Part shown: positions 23,419 through 36,700 of the stretch, piece after piece | How the letters are laid out: the number at the start of each line of letters is the position of its first letter | Position numbering within the stretch: the first letter of the stretch is position 1 | DNA from: Mycteria americana | Lineage: Eukaryota > Chordata > Aves > Ciconiiformes > Ciconiidae | Direction of reading: 5' to 3' | Length of the DNA: 64,000 bases | Assembly (NCBI RefSeq): GCF_035582795.1 | Contig: NC_134373.1 | Span: forward strand, 29,420,501-29,484,500 | Made by a program: the position numbers and the translations under genes | Notes under the pieces: generated by a model | Seen by the model: the letters and a program-made list of their open reading frames with translations, nothing else | Told to the model about the DNA's origin: nothing | Database searches by the model: none

Positions 23419-25989
23419 GTGTAGGACCACTATTTCCAGCACAAAGAAGGGTGGGGAGGAATGCACAGGACTGGGGGGCAGAGCAGTAAAGCATATTCTG
23501 GCAACAGCCTGCAGTAGCATCAGTGAAACTAATGTGGAACCACACCCTAAACTCAGCAGAAGGGCAATAACACGTGTATGCTGGAATCAAACTTCAAATG
23601 CTGTGCTGGTGGATCCGGGACGTTCAGTATTGACAACTGCAGAATCACAGCAAAGGCACCTCCGTGAGTCGGAATTCTTCCAGTGCACCGTGCTTGCTGC
23701 TGGCAGGGAGTCTTCGTCAGTGCCTTGTCTAGCAAGTAATTACTACTGTGACTGCACTTTCTTCATTTCACTGGTGACAGTGACCACTGCTGTCCTTCCG
23801 GACAAAGTTCTGCTGGAGAAAGAATAAGTGAGCACCACTGTGTAAGTCAGAATCTGCTTCAAGCACCCACATAAGCTGCTTCAGAAAGACTTTATTCAAA
23901 ACGTAAACTTTTTAGCTCCCCAGTCTATGTGTCTGTGTGTTAAAACACAGAAGCTGGATTTTTGTTTCACAATTACAGTAACTCCTCTTTAGCACGAAAT
24001 TGCTCAAGCCTCTTCAATTCCTCCTTCAGAGGAATTTATTAGTTTCTGAAGTCATGCCATTTATTCACAAATATCATCCTGGTCTCTTGAATGCAGCTGT
24101 CAAGAGACAAAAATAAATAAATAGAGCAGCCTTCCTCCAGGTTCCCCCCCCCCCTTTTTTTTTCCGCACCTTTCTTGACATTTATAAAATGTTATAAAAC
24201 TTTCTGCTAGGAAAAGTATAAAATACATTTACAGTATAGTTGTTTTGTTGATTACAAAAACATTGTTGCAGTAGCAATAAAGCAATACGCTTGTAAATCT
24301 CCTCTGTATACTTGGCATTCATTAAATTTAGTGGAGTGACAGTTACCACTCTGCAAAACACAGTATTTTCAAGGGAAGTTGCAACACGTACTGTTTCCAA
24401 GCCTGTTTCTTAAGCCAAGTCAGTCAGTTGTCACACTAAATCTTAAGTGGAGATTGATGAGGGTTGTTGGGAATATCATATTTGTTAGAGAGGTGCTGGG
24501 TCACACAGTCTTTTATTTTTCAACAAGGGCACTCGTTAGACAGTATCAGTAACAGTCCCTGCACCAGTGATTATTTTGACCAGTATGTGAGCTCTCTGCT
24601 CCTTTACACATATTCTGAAGATCCAAGCATCCTGCCTCAGGTTAACCGGCTGCCAAGTGATCTTAGTGTCTGTTACTGTTGATACGACATCAGCAGTTTG
24701 CCTGTATCCTTCGCACTGGACATTATTCACTACTGCTCACTAGCAGCAAAAGTCATTTTTTGCAAGGAAGATTTCCAAGCAGCAGATGCCAGTGACCATT
24801 GACTTGGCGTTTGATATTCACAGTGAGTGCTTGATTGCTTCAGACATACCGTATTTGATTCCTCATTACAAGATGGACCATTCTAATTACAAAGAAGAGA
24901 AATAATATGAGATGAACTGTGATAAACAGAGCAAGAAAGGAATCAAGAATGTTTCTGCTTCTGTGCAGATATATGCACAAAGAATTAAACATTAGTATTA
25001 ACAACATGTTGCTCATACAGGAATTGCCTATTTGATTCCTATCAAGGACACTAAGGAGTTTTAATTGTAGAGCTAAGAGTTTACCTCTCTAAGATTTTGA
25101 ATCAAAGGGCAGAATTTAACTTCAAGAAACTGGAGTTTAGTTAATTTCATTCTTCCAAAGGAAGTAGAGGTTGGCAGGGAAAGATGCTGTGCTAGACCTT
25201 GGTCTGAAAACCCTGTCTGTAAGGCTATGGTTGCACAAGGGGAACATGGCTTTGGCTTTGCTTTACTTGGTCAAAAGCCTGCTCCAAAGGCTAAGCCAGA
25301 AGGCTGTGCAAAGCATATTACTACTTTGAGCACAGAGTTGAGGTAGTACTGTCTACACTGTTTATGGGTTCATATAACCTCCTTTGCAGCCCAGGTAGTA
25401 TATGCTTGCAGCTATCTGCAAAAGGCAATGTCAAATGACCATTACAGCCAGCGAGTACTAGGTCCCACTGGTGTACATGGGAATTCTGGAGCATTTTCTT
25501 CATCATGCAATATTACTCCATGGGCAACATCTCTAGGAAGGATCTGAGCTTCTGTCAAGTATCAGTGTAGGCAGGAGGTGTGTAAAACCTCTAAAAATCA
25601 GCAAGGATCTTTGTGAAACTACAGAAAGAAGCAGGAGCTTTAGTTGTTAATGTTGCAATCATCTGCGCATGTTCTCTACCTTCAGTTTCTCTTATTTTCT
25701 TGGTTCCACAGAGGCCTGTAGTATTTGTTTTTGGGTTTGTACTAACACATCAGTTTTATTTTTAATTTGGTTTCAGAGTGACTCTGAAAATAAAGCAAAT
25801 ACTGGCAATAAAAATTAATTAAAAGAACAAAAATGCATCACTTAAAAAGAGGAACAGTGTATACTAAGGTTTCAAATCAATCTTCAAAAGTAGGTATAAT
25901 TTTAAAGTAATTACATTTTAAAACCCTACAAGAAAATCCTTTTTCACCCCCCCCAAATGAATATTCTGCAAAGTTGTCTCCTTAGTGAA

Positions 25990-26694
25990 ACTTCAAAGTC
26001 ACCAAATGCATGGCTATTTAAGGGAACATGCTTTTAATCTGTGTCTGAGGAGGGGTGTGCTGGGAGGGTATCATTCAGATAAATAGGATGAGCCAAATCC
26101 TGAGATTAGTAAAGTGGCATTGTTAATTGTCAAGATGATGCTGAATAGACAGAGGCACTTAATTGTTGTGTTTGTGCTCCATTGAATCATTGTCTCTTTG
26201 TGTTGTTTTTAATTTGCTTTCTACTGTAACTCATGAAACTTACATTACTGCCATTAAGGTGATTTTTTTTGAAGCTGCATCTGCTTATTGGTTTGCCGAT
26301 TCCCTCTCTTGAAATTAGATTGATGTAGTGTTATATATTCATTCCAATCTAATGACTTTTCCAGAGCCCCAGAGTAAAGAAAATGGGTTTCATTAATTTC
26401 CCTAATAGCATCACTGAAAGACATGTGATGTGCGAAGTTAAAACTTCTTTTGTTTTTAATCTCTTAATGATCTCTTTTCCCTTTGTTCAGACTATCCTTA
26501 TCCTTTTACAAAAATAGAGAGGAATGAAAATGTCTCTTGGTGGATTTGTCAGGGAAGCGAGACTTCAACCATTTTGGTGGAAATGTTTCATGGCATCTTT
26601 ATGTTCTCTACTGATGTTTATTCCGCTATTCAGTCCATTTATTGCTCCATAAATTGCAATGTATATGGTTTCTTTTATTTTTTTCCCATCCCAG
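25990..26694. promoter_or_regulatory. Candidate conserved non-coding element
   Basis: This block has the look of deeply conserved non-coding DNA. It is low in simple repeats, has balanced short words, and contains several homeodomain-type cores (GTTAATTGTC, CTTAATTGTT, TTTTAATTTGC, CATTAATTTCC). A stretch near 26300-26370 is rich in ATTAGATTGATG-like words. No frame is coding. It ends at a long pyrimidine tract and a strong splice-acceptor-like sequence at 26694. Conservation cannot be judged from one sequence, so the call is a visual inference. Confidence 0.3.
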
Positions 26695-26773
26695 GGAAAA
26701 TGAAGACCAAGTTGATCATCCGCATCCTATTTGGCATCCTGAATTTGTGACTTGTCTCTGGATAAAAGTCTAG
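26695..26773 (+). other. Possible exon after a strong acceptor
   Basis: A tract of TTTCTTTTATTTTTTTCCCA followed by TCCCAG ends at 26694 and is a near-ideal 3' splice site. One frame then runs 25 codons (26696 to a TAG at 26771), beginning E-N-E-D-Q-V-D-H-P-H-P-I-W-H-P-E-F. Another frame contains an ATG at 26700 and a 16-codon peptide. No donor is needed if this is a terminal exon. I recognise no family, and splice-like tracts arise by chance in T-rich DNA. Confidence 0.2.
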
Positions 26774-29700
26774 AAGTACCATTACAATAACAGGAATTAT
26801 TTTCGTTGTAGTGAAAGCAAGATCTTCACATGTTTCATTTCTCCTGACCTAACTTCACAGTTGGTGAACCCAATTTTTTGACACACAAAGTTTTTACTAA
26901 ATGTTCTGTTTGCTGAAAAGGAGTTCTCATTATTACAGTTATGCTCTGATTTGGACAGCATGAAAAGGGATATATACCTTCAGAATAGGCTGTCTGAACC
27001 TAGGGTGTGAACCAATACCAGAAATTAGGTGTTTTCATGGCTTAGTTGCAGGATGAGGAATGAACGATCTTTGTTTTGAGGTGGCCCTAATCCTAATTCA
27101 CCAGAGGAGTTCATTCAGTTGAAAGGTGAGGTTAACAATTAATTATAGGCTTCCATCAGTGTCAGGGCCAATAGTCCATGATCGTTTCATGTGCCTTCTT
27201 TTGTACAAACTTAGACTTATATTTTGGACAGTGAATGAAAACTAGGTAATAAATCACTGTCCAGTGTTGTAAATGTTTCCCTTGCTTATTCGCATCACTA
27301 GTGGGGTTTCATTCCAGAGAAAGAGGAACCTTCCATCATCTCTTGCAATGTAATTATAAAGTTTTCTTGGGTCCCACTTTACGTATATCTCAGGGTTTAG
27401 CTACATTATGCCGCAGAGTAAGACACAGTGATCTCCAGACTGCCTCAAATCAACATATTTAGAACTACTAAATGACCACCCTTATTTAAATACTAGGCTT
27501 GCAGACTCTGGTATGGCCTTGTGCTGACATAGTTTGAATATGAATTAATATTTATTGACTCAGGAGCATTAGGGTGCCACACAGAGCCAAGTCAGGATAC
27601 AAGGCAAATGCCAGGTGTTGGGGATGTTGCCAGCACTGCAGAGGCTGTTAATCTTGAGCACTGTGGATAAAGGACCACTGTTTCCTCTGTGGTATAATCC
27701 GCAAGGACAACAGACATGAAAATGCCCCTTGCCTCTTTTTTTACATCTGGACTGAACACAATAAATCTAGCTTAGTCAGGAGATGCAATGGGCATTTCAT
27801 GTAAACAGTTCTAGTCCCAGTACTTCATTGGCAGCTCTACATCTGACCATTATCAGAGTATGCTGAAGTTAAGAATGGAGTCCAAGCTTTGTCATTAAGC
27901 ACTACTGTTGTGAGACAGTCACCCCCCTGATAAGTATATGCTCTAGTCAGCAAAAAGGCATTAGAGGATGAACAGTGAGCCATCAGTGTTTGTGCATTAC
28001 ACATCAGATTTTCTGATGGGGAGAGGGAAAAGTGAGTATTTATTCACCTCTTATGAGATATTCCTGACTCTTGTTTTTGCCTCTATTATTGTTTCCAAAA
28101 CTATTTGAAAAGTTTCTCTCTCATCAATTGAGCATGTTTCAGTGTATTTGTCCAACTTATCTAATTTCCTAGCAAAAGATTTTCTGATGATGTTCTACTA
28201 ATTTGCAAGTTCCAAATTTTAGCACAACTTTTTAAATGCAATTTAGCCAGTCCTTTTCAGTGAAAATTCACTGGTTTTGGAGAGTGGTAAGCACCAATTG
28301 ACCTACTTTTCCTATTATTTACTACTTAAATTATGTACTACAGAAGCTTCCTTGATGTGCTCTCTGGTCAACTCCTGCATGTTCCAAATTTGACAGAAGA
28401 GTCAGCTCATTAGTGCACTGTCTGCTTGTGTAGGAAGAATATCATCCTATTTTAGCATGATGTGTCTGACATTTTCTTTCAAATGGTAAAATACAGCAAA
28501 AAAACTAATCTTGAACTTGCTCTGCTCACCATGTATAATGGAAAACTATAATTATACCATACTGAATCTATTGTGCATTTTGTTAGAAGTCCCACAAGTC
28601 TACATTACACACTAATGAATATTTCAGTTATGGCCTAAAAGAAATGAAGTTTGGGAAGGTTTCTGAACAGAAAGGCAGGCAGAAACTCCGTTCTGAATAG
28701 TTTGGTTCATACTTATGAATAGTCATGGAAACTTGACAGTGGCAGGTAAATCTCACTGTGTGACGTCATGCATACCTTCAGCTTACCTGGTTATGTCGTA
28801 CTGTGATCTGTAATGATCCAGGCAATGTTTCTTTTCATGTAATGCTTTGAAGTTCTCCATGTATTTCTCTTTCTCTGTCACAGCTTTGACTGATTTCCTT
28901 ACTGCCATGTGACTTTACATGTTCAAACACTTTATAGTTATTGATTCCTATATCAATAAATGTCATAACAGCCACTTTTAGAAACTCCCAAAAGAAGCAT
29001 CCACAGGAATAAAGATGTATTCAATGGGACATGAAGAAACCGGTCTTTGAGAAACAGTTTTGGAGCAGGGACAAAATGTCGCTGCTTAGCAGGAGTGCAA
29101 CATGTCCAACACCTGCACAAATCTGAGTCAGTTCCTTCGCTATGGAAAGTTTTTCTATGGAAAGTATTTCCTACTGCTCTACAGAAGCAGTAAGTAAGTG
29201 ATGTTCCATCTTACTCCAAAGCAGTGAGTCTGTACTGGCCATATTATCAAGGTACAGCAAGAGAAGAAACTTGAACAAGAGTTCCTTCTTCCTTCTGCCT
29301 CATGAGGAGAATTAACTGCCTTATGAAGGTGAGAAGTATACCGTATTTTTAGCCAACATTACAACCATGCCCAATACTTTTCATGGGAAATTCAAATAAG
29401 TACTGTCTTGTATATGTCTGGGTTTTATATGTCTGTCCTTATTCACCTTATGCTCTATTTAACCATCAAACAGATGCACAGATTTTACTGCTCTTCATTG
29501 CTCTGTGCCTTTATAGATCATCTCTTCAGCATCTTGCCATTGTCTGAGTTGTAAGGACTCTGCCACTTCAAAGTGGCATAATTACCAAAGGTTCTTCTAC
29601 CACAGCCCAAGCCTTCTTAAAAAAATTTAAAAAGATAGCAAAAGTAAAAACACAACACTCTTTCCTTCTAGGTTTTTTTTTTTTAACTGAAGACACAGTT

Positions 29701-32392
29701 GAAAGTGTGTAATAGTGTTTGCTTACAATTCTGTATCATCTCAGATAGTGGTGCGTCTCAAATCTGAAGGAATAAAATGCTAAAGTTTTAATCTTTTCTG
29801 TGCTTTCACTTTACTTGCCACATATGTAAGTTAATGTACATAGATCACATTAGGATACGCCATATTCCTATGCTTTGGCTACTGAATTAAACAGTCACTA
29901 GGGTTTTTATGATGTCTTTTATTTCTAGCAACACAAGATGGCTCAGAACTGCAATATTCAGTCATTGTTTTGAGCGTGGATTTGGAGCATTCTCAGGGGA
30001 TGAGGTATTTGCACTTGGATATCTAGTTTGTGTCAGAACTTCACAACAAAATGGTTCTCTCACCCACCAAGATTTTGGATCTACCTCCATTAGAACTAGA
30101 GTAACGAAGATTACTAAGAGGAACAGGGTAGCATTGTCTTCATCCAAGCTAATTTTTTACCGGAATATTTAAAGTCTTTCTGAAAGCACAAACAAAAGGT
30201 ACGGATGTGGGCATAGCTGTACTTCTGTCCTCTTTTTGATCTTTCCAAATGAGCTGATCGCAAAAGGTGCCTGCACCTTTTTGCTGGCCTGTCTGAGGGT
30301 GGAATCTTGTGAGGGAGGACTTTGGCACCAGAGTAGAGCAGTTCTTCACTCTGTATTTCTGGCTGCTAGGTTTTTCTTCTTTTGTTTCAGAATTAAACCA
30401 GCTGTCAGGAATAGCTGTCTTAAAACAAAAGCATTTTAAGAATTGGAATAAAGCATTAGAGGGGATTATTTAAAATGGCAAGAAGCCATCAATCATATTC
30501 AGTTTCACAGGAATGTATTCTCTATTAGAAGCTAAGTTTGATAACTTTCTTCTTAAGTTGCAGGGTAAGAAACAAAGCGGTTCTCAGTTTGGTTCTCTCA
30601 TCTATTGGTGAAAAACCAGTAGTATACAAGAGTTTTCACTATAAGTATATTGGACCACAGTTGGACTGGCTTCAATGGAGGCCACTGTTATCAAAGGATA
30701 AGTACTTTACTTGGGGGTTTCATTTTTGGCTGCCAGCCGAGGGCAGCACATTTACAATCAGTCATATTTGTACTTACACTACTGCACCCATCTCTGCTGA
30801 AACAGAGCAAGGAAAAATTGCCATGGACATCAGCTCACTGCTAATCTTTGTCACCGATCACATCAGCTGATAGTGCTACAAAAATACTGATATGGGCTGC
30901 AGGTTTAATATCTCAAGAAAGGATTCCCTGCAGAGATGTGTCAGCTTTATCAACCCTAATTTAGATAGTAGCTGAACCATTTGAACTTGATTTGTGTAGA
31001 CACAGAAGAATAAAAATCAGTTAGCAGGCAGTTTACTCGCATCCCGTTTCTCAGCTGCATTGCCTGAATCAAGTGACTGAAACCTTATAAGCAAGAAGAG
31101 ACTTAATTTCTTTTATGAACCCAGATTCATGTGCACTGTATTTTAATCTCAGCCCCACAGTACTTAGGCTCACAAGGAGATTACTAAAAGGAATAAAATT
31201 CATTGGATTATAAAAGGAGATAGAGAAGTTAAATGATCTGAAATACATTTTATATGAGACTCTCATTTTTCAATAAACCTTCAGAAAACAAGTCTGTCTG
31301 TTAGAGGAAGGAATATATTACTGCAGTGCAGGAGGTTTCAATAACTGCAGCCATTCACAAAGGATTATTGAGACATTTATGACTGAGGGAAAATGTTCCC
31401 CATCAAAATAAACTGAGATAAGTTTTCCAAGATGCTAATCCAAGCAAGTGCTTGAGGGGTCGGAAAACTTGCTTGGGAAGTACTATGCTTTAGCAGGGTC
31501 TCAATGGATCTCAGTGAAGTGCAGTTATGTGAAATGTTTGGAGTTGGACCTGATACAAATAATTGTGTACATCAGCTCTGTTTCCTGTGCTGCATTTCTG
31601 TTCCTCTTCCTCATAAATCCCATGATATCTTTGGCCTTTGGCACCCCCATCCTTTACAGACCTCCTTTGGTATAAAAGACAGGACTCAAAGTTCACCTCT
31701 TAATCCTACATGAATTAATTTTTGAACATTGTCTGGTTTCAGCTTAGACTGGGATATATGTATTTCAGTCTTTGTGCTCTGGATTTTCTGTTGATTTTTT
31801 TCATTATCCTGTGACTGTCTAATGTAAAATTGTCGCTCTTCAGAGCAGAGCCAAAAGCCAGTGTGCTCTCCCAGTTATAAATGTTTCTAGCATAGGTGCC
31901 CTGAGCACAAGCTAGAAGCCTTTCCCTTCTTTTTTCTCCCCAAGGCTTGTGGGTTTTTTTAGCTGGACTGTACTATGAATCCAATGTAGACAGCAGCACC
32001 CCAAGAGCAGCTTTGATTCAAGGTCTTAAATTGCTACAGGAGGGGCAGAAGTTGAGCCAGCTCCCTTTGGCTAGCACCCAACAGCCCATCTCATAGCACG
32101 TGGGCTTTCAGGGACTCCAGGAAGCCCTGTGGATCAAACTGCTGGGGCCAGAAAGAGTTGAGCACCCAAAGGACCTACTCTCCATCTGGGCCTAAATGGC
32201 ATTCCTAGTAAAAGAAAACTGAGATAAGGATAGAAATACACCCCAGACAAGTGCCCTAACTGAAAGTCCATCTGTCTTTGAACATATTTCTTCCCTTTTG
32301 AAATGGATTTGAGGTAAAGAAGATGTTCAGCGAACTCTGTTTACCCTTTCCGCAAACTGTGTGTATGAGTTCAGGTCAGTTCACCATTTTAT
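26774..32392. other. Non-coding stretch
   Basis: No recognisable gene or repeat. A CRE octamer lies at 28761-28768. The 110-codon plus-strand frame at 30538-30870 has no motif or splice support. Confidence 0.45.
28761..28768. promoter_or_regulatory. Full CRE palindrome
   Basis: TGACGTCA occurs in the context TGTGTGACGTCATGCAT. This is the third perfect CRE octamer in the 21-29 kb interval. Function is inferred from the motif. Confidence 0.45.
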
Positions 32393-33706
32393 GGGGAGGT
32401 CCCTGCTGACTGGAGATTAGCTAATGTGACACCCATCTTCAAGAAGGGCCGGAAGGAGGACCCGGGGAACTACAGGCCTGTCAGCCTGACCTCAGTGCCA
32501 GGGAAGCTGATGGAGCAGATCATCCTGAGTGCTATCACATGGCATGTAGAGAATAACCAAGGGATCAAGCCCAGCCAGCATGGGTTCAGGAAAGGCAGGT
32601 CCTGCTTGACCAACCTGATCTCCTTCTACGACAAGGTGACCCACCTAGTAGATGAGGGAAAGGCTGTGGATGTTGTCTATCTAGACTTCAGTAAAGCCTT
32701 TGACACGGTTTCCCACAGCATTCTCCTGGAGAAACTGGCTGCTCATGGCTTGGACGGGTGTACTCTTTGCTGGGTTAAGAACTGGCTGGATGGCCGGGCC
32801 CAAAGAGTGGTGGTGAACGGAGTTTACTCTAGTTGGTGGCCGGTCACAAGCGGTGTCCCCCAGGGCTCTGTGTTGGGGCCAGCTCTGTTTAATATCTTTA
32901 TCAATGATCTGGGTGAAGGGATCGAGTGCACCCTCAGTAAGTTTGCAGATGACACCAAGTTGTGTGGGAGTGTTGATCTGCTTGAGGGGAGGAAGGCTCT
33001 ACAGAGGGACCTGGACAGGCTGGATCGATGGGCTGAGGTCAATTGTATGAGGTTTAACAAGGCCAAGTGCAAGGTCCTGCACTTGGGCCACAACAACCCC
33101 ATGCAATGCTACAGGCTTGGGGAAGAGTGGCTGGAAAGCTGCCTGGCAGAGAAGGACTTGGGGGTGTTGGTTGACAGCTGCCTGAATATGGGCCAGCAGT
33201 GTGCCCAGGTGGCCAAGAAAGCCAATGGCATCCTGGCTTGTATCAAAAATAGCGTGGCCAGCAGGAGTAGGGAAGTGATCGTGCCCTTGTACTCAGCACT
33301 GGTGAGGCTGCACCTCGAATACTGTGTTCAGTTTTGGGCCCCCCACTACAAGAGAGACATTGAGGTGCTGGAGCGTGTCCAAGGAAGGGCAACGAAGCTG
33401 GTGAAGGGTCTGGAGCAGAAGTCTTATGAGGAGCGGCTGAGGGGAGACCTTATCGCTCTCTACAACTACCTGAAAGGAGGTTGTAGAGAGGTGGGGGTCG
33501 GTCTCTTCTCCCAGGTAACAAGTGATAGGACAAGAGGAAATGGCCTCAAGTTGCACCAGGGGAGGTTTAGACTGGGTATTAGGAAATTTTACTTCACTGA
33601 AAGGGTTATCAAGCATTGGAACAGGCTGCCCAGGGAAGTGGTTGAGTTGCCATCCCTGGAAGTATTTAAAAGACGTTTGGATGAGGTGCTTAGGGACATG
33701 GTATAG
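32393..33706 (+). CDS. CR1 ORF2 fragment: reverse transcriptase domain (copy 2)
   Basis: The frame is open from the truncation edge to a TAG at 33704-33706, about 437 codons. A GTG at 32426 is the first start-like codon but encodes the valine of A-N-V-T-P, so it is not a true start. Counting from it, the motifs are GFRKGRSC (53-60), motif A LDFSKAFD (86-93), motif [12 protein letters not shown] (142-152) and the catalytic FADD box (173-176). The endonuclease domain is absent. Thirteen residues present in copies 1 and 3 (the [13 protein letters not shown] segment) are deleted without breaking the frame. An AAG to TAG change ends the protein five residues earlier than copy 3. There is no promoter of its own. 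It is non-autonomous and very probably non-functional, but little decayed. Confidence 0.93.
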   Translation, partial: GEVPADWRLANVTPIFKKGRKEDPGNYRPVSLTSVPGKLMEQIILSAITWHVENNQGIKPSQHGFRKGRSCLTNLISFYDKVTHLVDEGKAVDVVYLDFSKAFDTVSHSILLEKLAAHGLDGCTLCWVKNWLDGRAQRVVVNGVYSSWWPVTSGVPQGSVLGPALFNIFINDLGEGIECTLSKFADDTKLCGSVDLLEGRKALQRDLDRLDRWAEVNCMRFNKAKCKVLHLGHNNPMQCYRLGEEWLESCLAEKDLGVLVDSCLNMGQQCAQVAKKANGILACIKNSVASRSREVIVPLYSALVRLHLEYCVQFWAPHYKRDIEVLERVQGRATKLVKGLEQKSYEERLRGDLIALYNYLKGGCREVGVGLFSQVTSDRTRGNGLKLHQGRFRLGIRKFYFTERVIKHWNRLPREVVELPSLEVFKRRLDEVLRDMV

Positions 33707-33797
33707 TGGAGGTCTTGGTAGTGTTAGGTTTACGGTTGGACTCTATGATCTTAAAGGTCTTCTCCAACCTATACGATTCTGTGATTCTGTGATTTTG
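32393..33797 (+). mobile_element. CR1 LINE, 5'-truncated (copy 2)
   Basis: A plus-strand CR1 begins abruptly at GGGGAGGTCCCTGCTGAC, inside the segment encoding G-E-V-P-A-D-W-R-L. It ends with the avian CR1 tail: GGTTGGACTCTATGATCTTA, then CGATTCTGTGATTCTGTGAT. It matches copies 1 and 3 nearly throughout and shares their 3'UTR, so all belong to the same subfamily. It is in the opposite orientation to both, giving long inverted repeats. A 39-base in-frame deletion near 33435 distinguishes it. Confidence 0.97.
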
Positions 33798-36700
33798 TAT
33801 CCTGCTCTTCTGACAATAAAGTTTAGATACCTCAGCATACGTAGATGCAAAATTAATTAGGATCTGATGCTATATTCACAAGTTGCAGTCTCTCAGAGAA
33901 GTTCCTATTTTTGCCTGAAATTTCTGGTTTTGTGTTACCTGTGCAAGAAAAGTTGCACCAGTTTAACATGATGTACTTCAGCCAGTTTCTCTCTTATTTT
34001 AATTGCTTGCCTCAGTTTACAAAGGGCCACAAGCTAAATCAGTTTAAGGGAGATTTAAACTTGTTCGAGTGCACTTAATGGGAGAGCTTGCACTGCTTTA
34101 ACATGATTGATCTAGGTTTGAGTCACTTAAACTTATACAGCACTTGTATAGACAAGGTCTTGAGCTCTGCAAAGACATGACATTGGAAAGGTGAATGGCA
34201 TTCCCTCTGATTATTTGAGGACTCAGTCAATATACAGGATATGCTTAAAGATCTTGTTTGTTTTGCCAAGAATGCCCAGAGAACATCTTGTATTTTACCA
34301 GAGTAGAAGGAGAAAAGAGGGAAAGGCTTAAAATTTAGCATTTGAAAAACAGCCAGTCTGTATGTTTAGCTAACAGTTAACAAAACTTAAATGAGCCCAA
34401 CCCACTCTGTTGAATGACAGTGCAAAGCATCTCAATGGATCACAAAGGTGTGCTGCTGAGACAATATATACATTCCACTGTGAAACAGACACTGTAAATT
34501 AAAGATCTGAGCCTACTTCTGTAGAAATTAATGGGAATTTTGTCACTGACTTCAAAGGGAGCAGGGTCAGAAATCCAATTTCTTGCTATTGCTATTGACT
34601 CTACCTTCATTAGTGGCAGAGGGTGAAGGAGGGGAGCAGAGGGATGACTTTTTATTTGGATCTTACAACTTTGCTTTTCCCTAAATAGTCTCCCTTTAAT
34701 TTTTCAAATTTCATTTATTTCTGAAACACACCTCAAAATGAGAAGCATATGTAGGGTGTATGATATAGATAGTTACCTTTCTAGGTGGAGACTGAATTAG
34801 CCTGCCATCTCATAAGTTTTTCTTCCTCTGCTTCTATTTAAAGAGCTATTTATAATCAGTGACAGCCAGAAGAGAAATGTAGAACAGGACATCAAATGCC
34901 CAGTCTGTTTACTTAAACATCACATGTTCACTTGTTACAGAGAACTGATGGACACCTTTTCCCTGTCCTTATTCAGCTGCTGTTAGAGTGTGGGACACTG
35001 ATACAAGAGGAAGCTTTGAAAAGAGAAAATAATTATTTTCTTATGAAATACAACCTTACATCAGGACTAAAAAGGAAAAAAAAAAAGGAAAAAAAAAAGA
35101 AAGAAAGATCAGAGCAATGTTTTGGCTGAATTAGGAGCAGCAGTTCATAATTAATTTAGCTTCTTGTTCCGGTCAGTTGTAGTGAGAATATAGGCATCTA
35201 GTTTGTAGACTTCAGAGCCACCTCAGGTCACCACTGTGGTTTTAGCTTTCGTATCGTAGCCTAGAAAATGTCTATAAGCATATGTCATAGGCTTGCAGAA
35301 TGACACTTTACACTTAATTCATTCTTATGTGGTACTCTTTTAGAGAGTATGTATTTTCCTGGCTTAATCACTTGACTGTCTCAGCTATTAGACTTAATAA
35401 AAGATTGTAACAGTGAACGAAATCCAAGTATGTGCCTCCTCTGGCACTTTCTGTTTAAAGCACTTGCCCATTCCATTCTTGAACAGTCAAAACCCTCCTT
35501 GGCCAAATGCATACTCAATAGCTTGTCCTTTTGTTATCTCAGTGAGGTAAGATTTATCCCACAGAGGAGGCACCACAGTCCTACCATCTTACAAGACCTG
35601 GTCAAAAAGTCACAGTTACAAAGAAGAAGAGGCAACCTGATCAGAAAGCAAGATCGTGTATTTTTACTCGCACTAGTTTTCACAGCAGAGATTCAGCTTA
35701 GAAACAAAGGATGCATCCTGTTTCGACAAAAAAAAAAAAAAAAAAAAAAAGATGTATTTTAAATGTTACTTCATCTTACAGCTCATCAGACTGTTTTCTC
35801 TCTCTTCTTACTTCTGGATTTTATAATCCTAAACCTTGGAACTCTCTGGAGCACAGACAATATGATATCACCCTTATGCCTGGCATAATCTAACACAAAA
35901 GTTAGACCATCCATAGGAAATGTCAGCTTAGTGTTTTTAGTAAGGGAATGAGACATTAAATAGTGACAGAACACCAGTTTTAGGAAAGAAGAGTTACATG
36001 CAAACAGTTACCAAACCCAGCACTTTTCAACAGGTTCAGAAATATCCTGTAAAGTGTGACACACTTGGGTGCTTGCTGGAATAACATCTCATGTTTCATG
36101 ATGCATTGGAAAGCACAGCCACCTGGTTTTGAAGCTCTTTATGGAAGAAAGGATTGATGCTTTTGATGAAAATTCCCCCTTCTGGGACTGCAAACTGTGG
36201 TGTGTGATTAAAAATAATTCACCTAACAGTTTCACGCAGAAAGGAAAAGGTTGCAAGGCAATGTAACTGCCTTTGGCACAGACCTTGGCTGCTTTCACCT
36301 AAACACAGACCTCTAATGACAACTGTTCTACTTCATCACACACATGCCCTTTTTCACAGTGAAGAAACTGCTATCATTCCCTTGGGTTAATGCAGACCCA
36401 AGGCATTTGTCCTGCGTGCTGCACTCATGAGGTTTAGCAACACACCACGCAGCAGTGCCTAAATTCTAGTAAAATCTGTGCAGAGCACTTGTCTCAACAA
36501 AATATATTTTTGCTGAAATACACTTTCAAAACCAAAAAGTGGAGAGAGCAGTTCTGGTGGCACTTTAGAGGCGGGACACCCTAAAATCACCTGAATTTAA
36601 GATCTGCCCGCTTCCAACTGAAAATGGAGTTTTCAACCTGATACCCTTTGGGGAATACACTGAAGAGTGGACAGAGAGCAGCAAAAGCCAATTTAGAAGC

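Larger units (their letters stand above)
20691..25989. other. Non-coding stretch with one exon-like segment
   Basis: Apart from the exon-like segment at 21292-21333 and a CRE palindrome at 23411-23418, I see no gene or clear repeat. A homopolymer pair of about ten C then nine T occurs near 24147-24165. Confidence 0.45.

Noticed and set aside
30538..30870. 110-codon plus-strand frame with aromatic-rich sequence
   Set aside because: Although it has Trp- and Tyr-rich patches, I found no family match, no ATG context and no convincing splice sites at its edges.
35430..35762. Processed pseudogene ending in the 23-base A-run
   Set aside because: No recognisable gene body, no AATAAA before the run and no visible flanking duplication.
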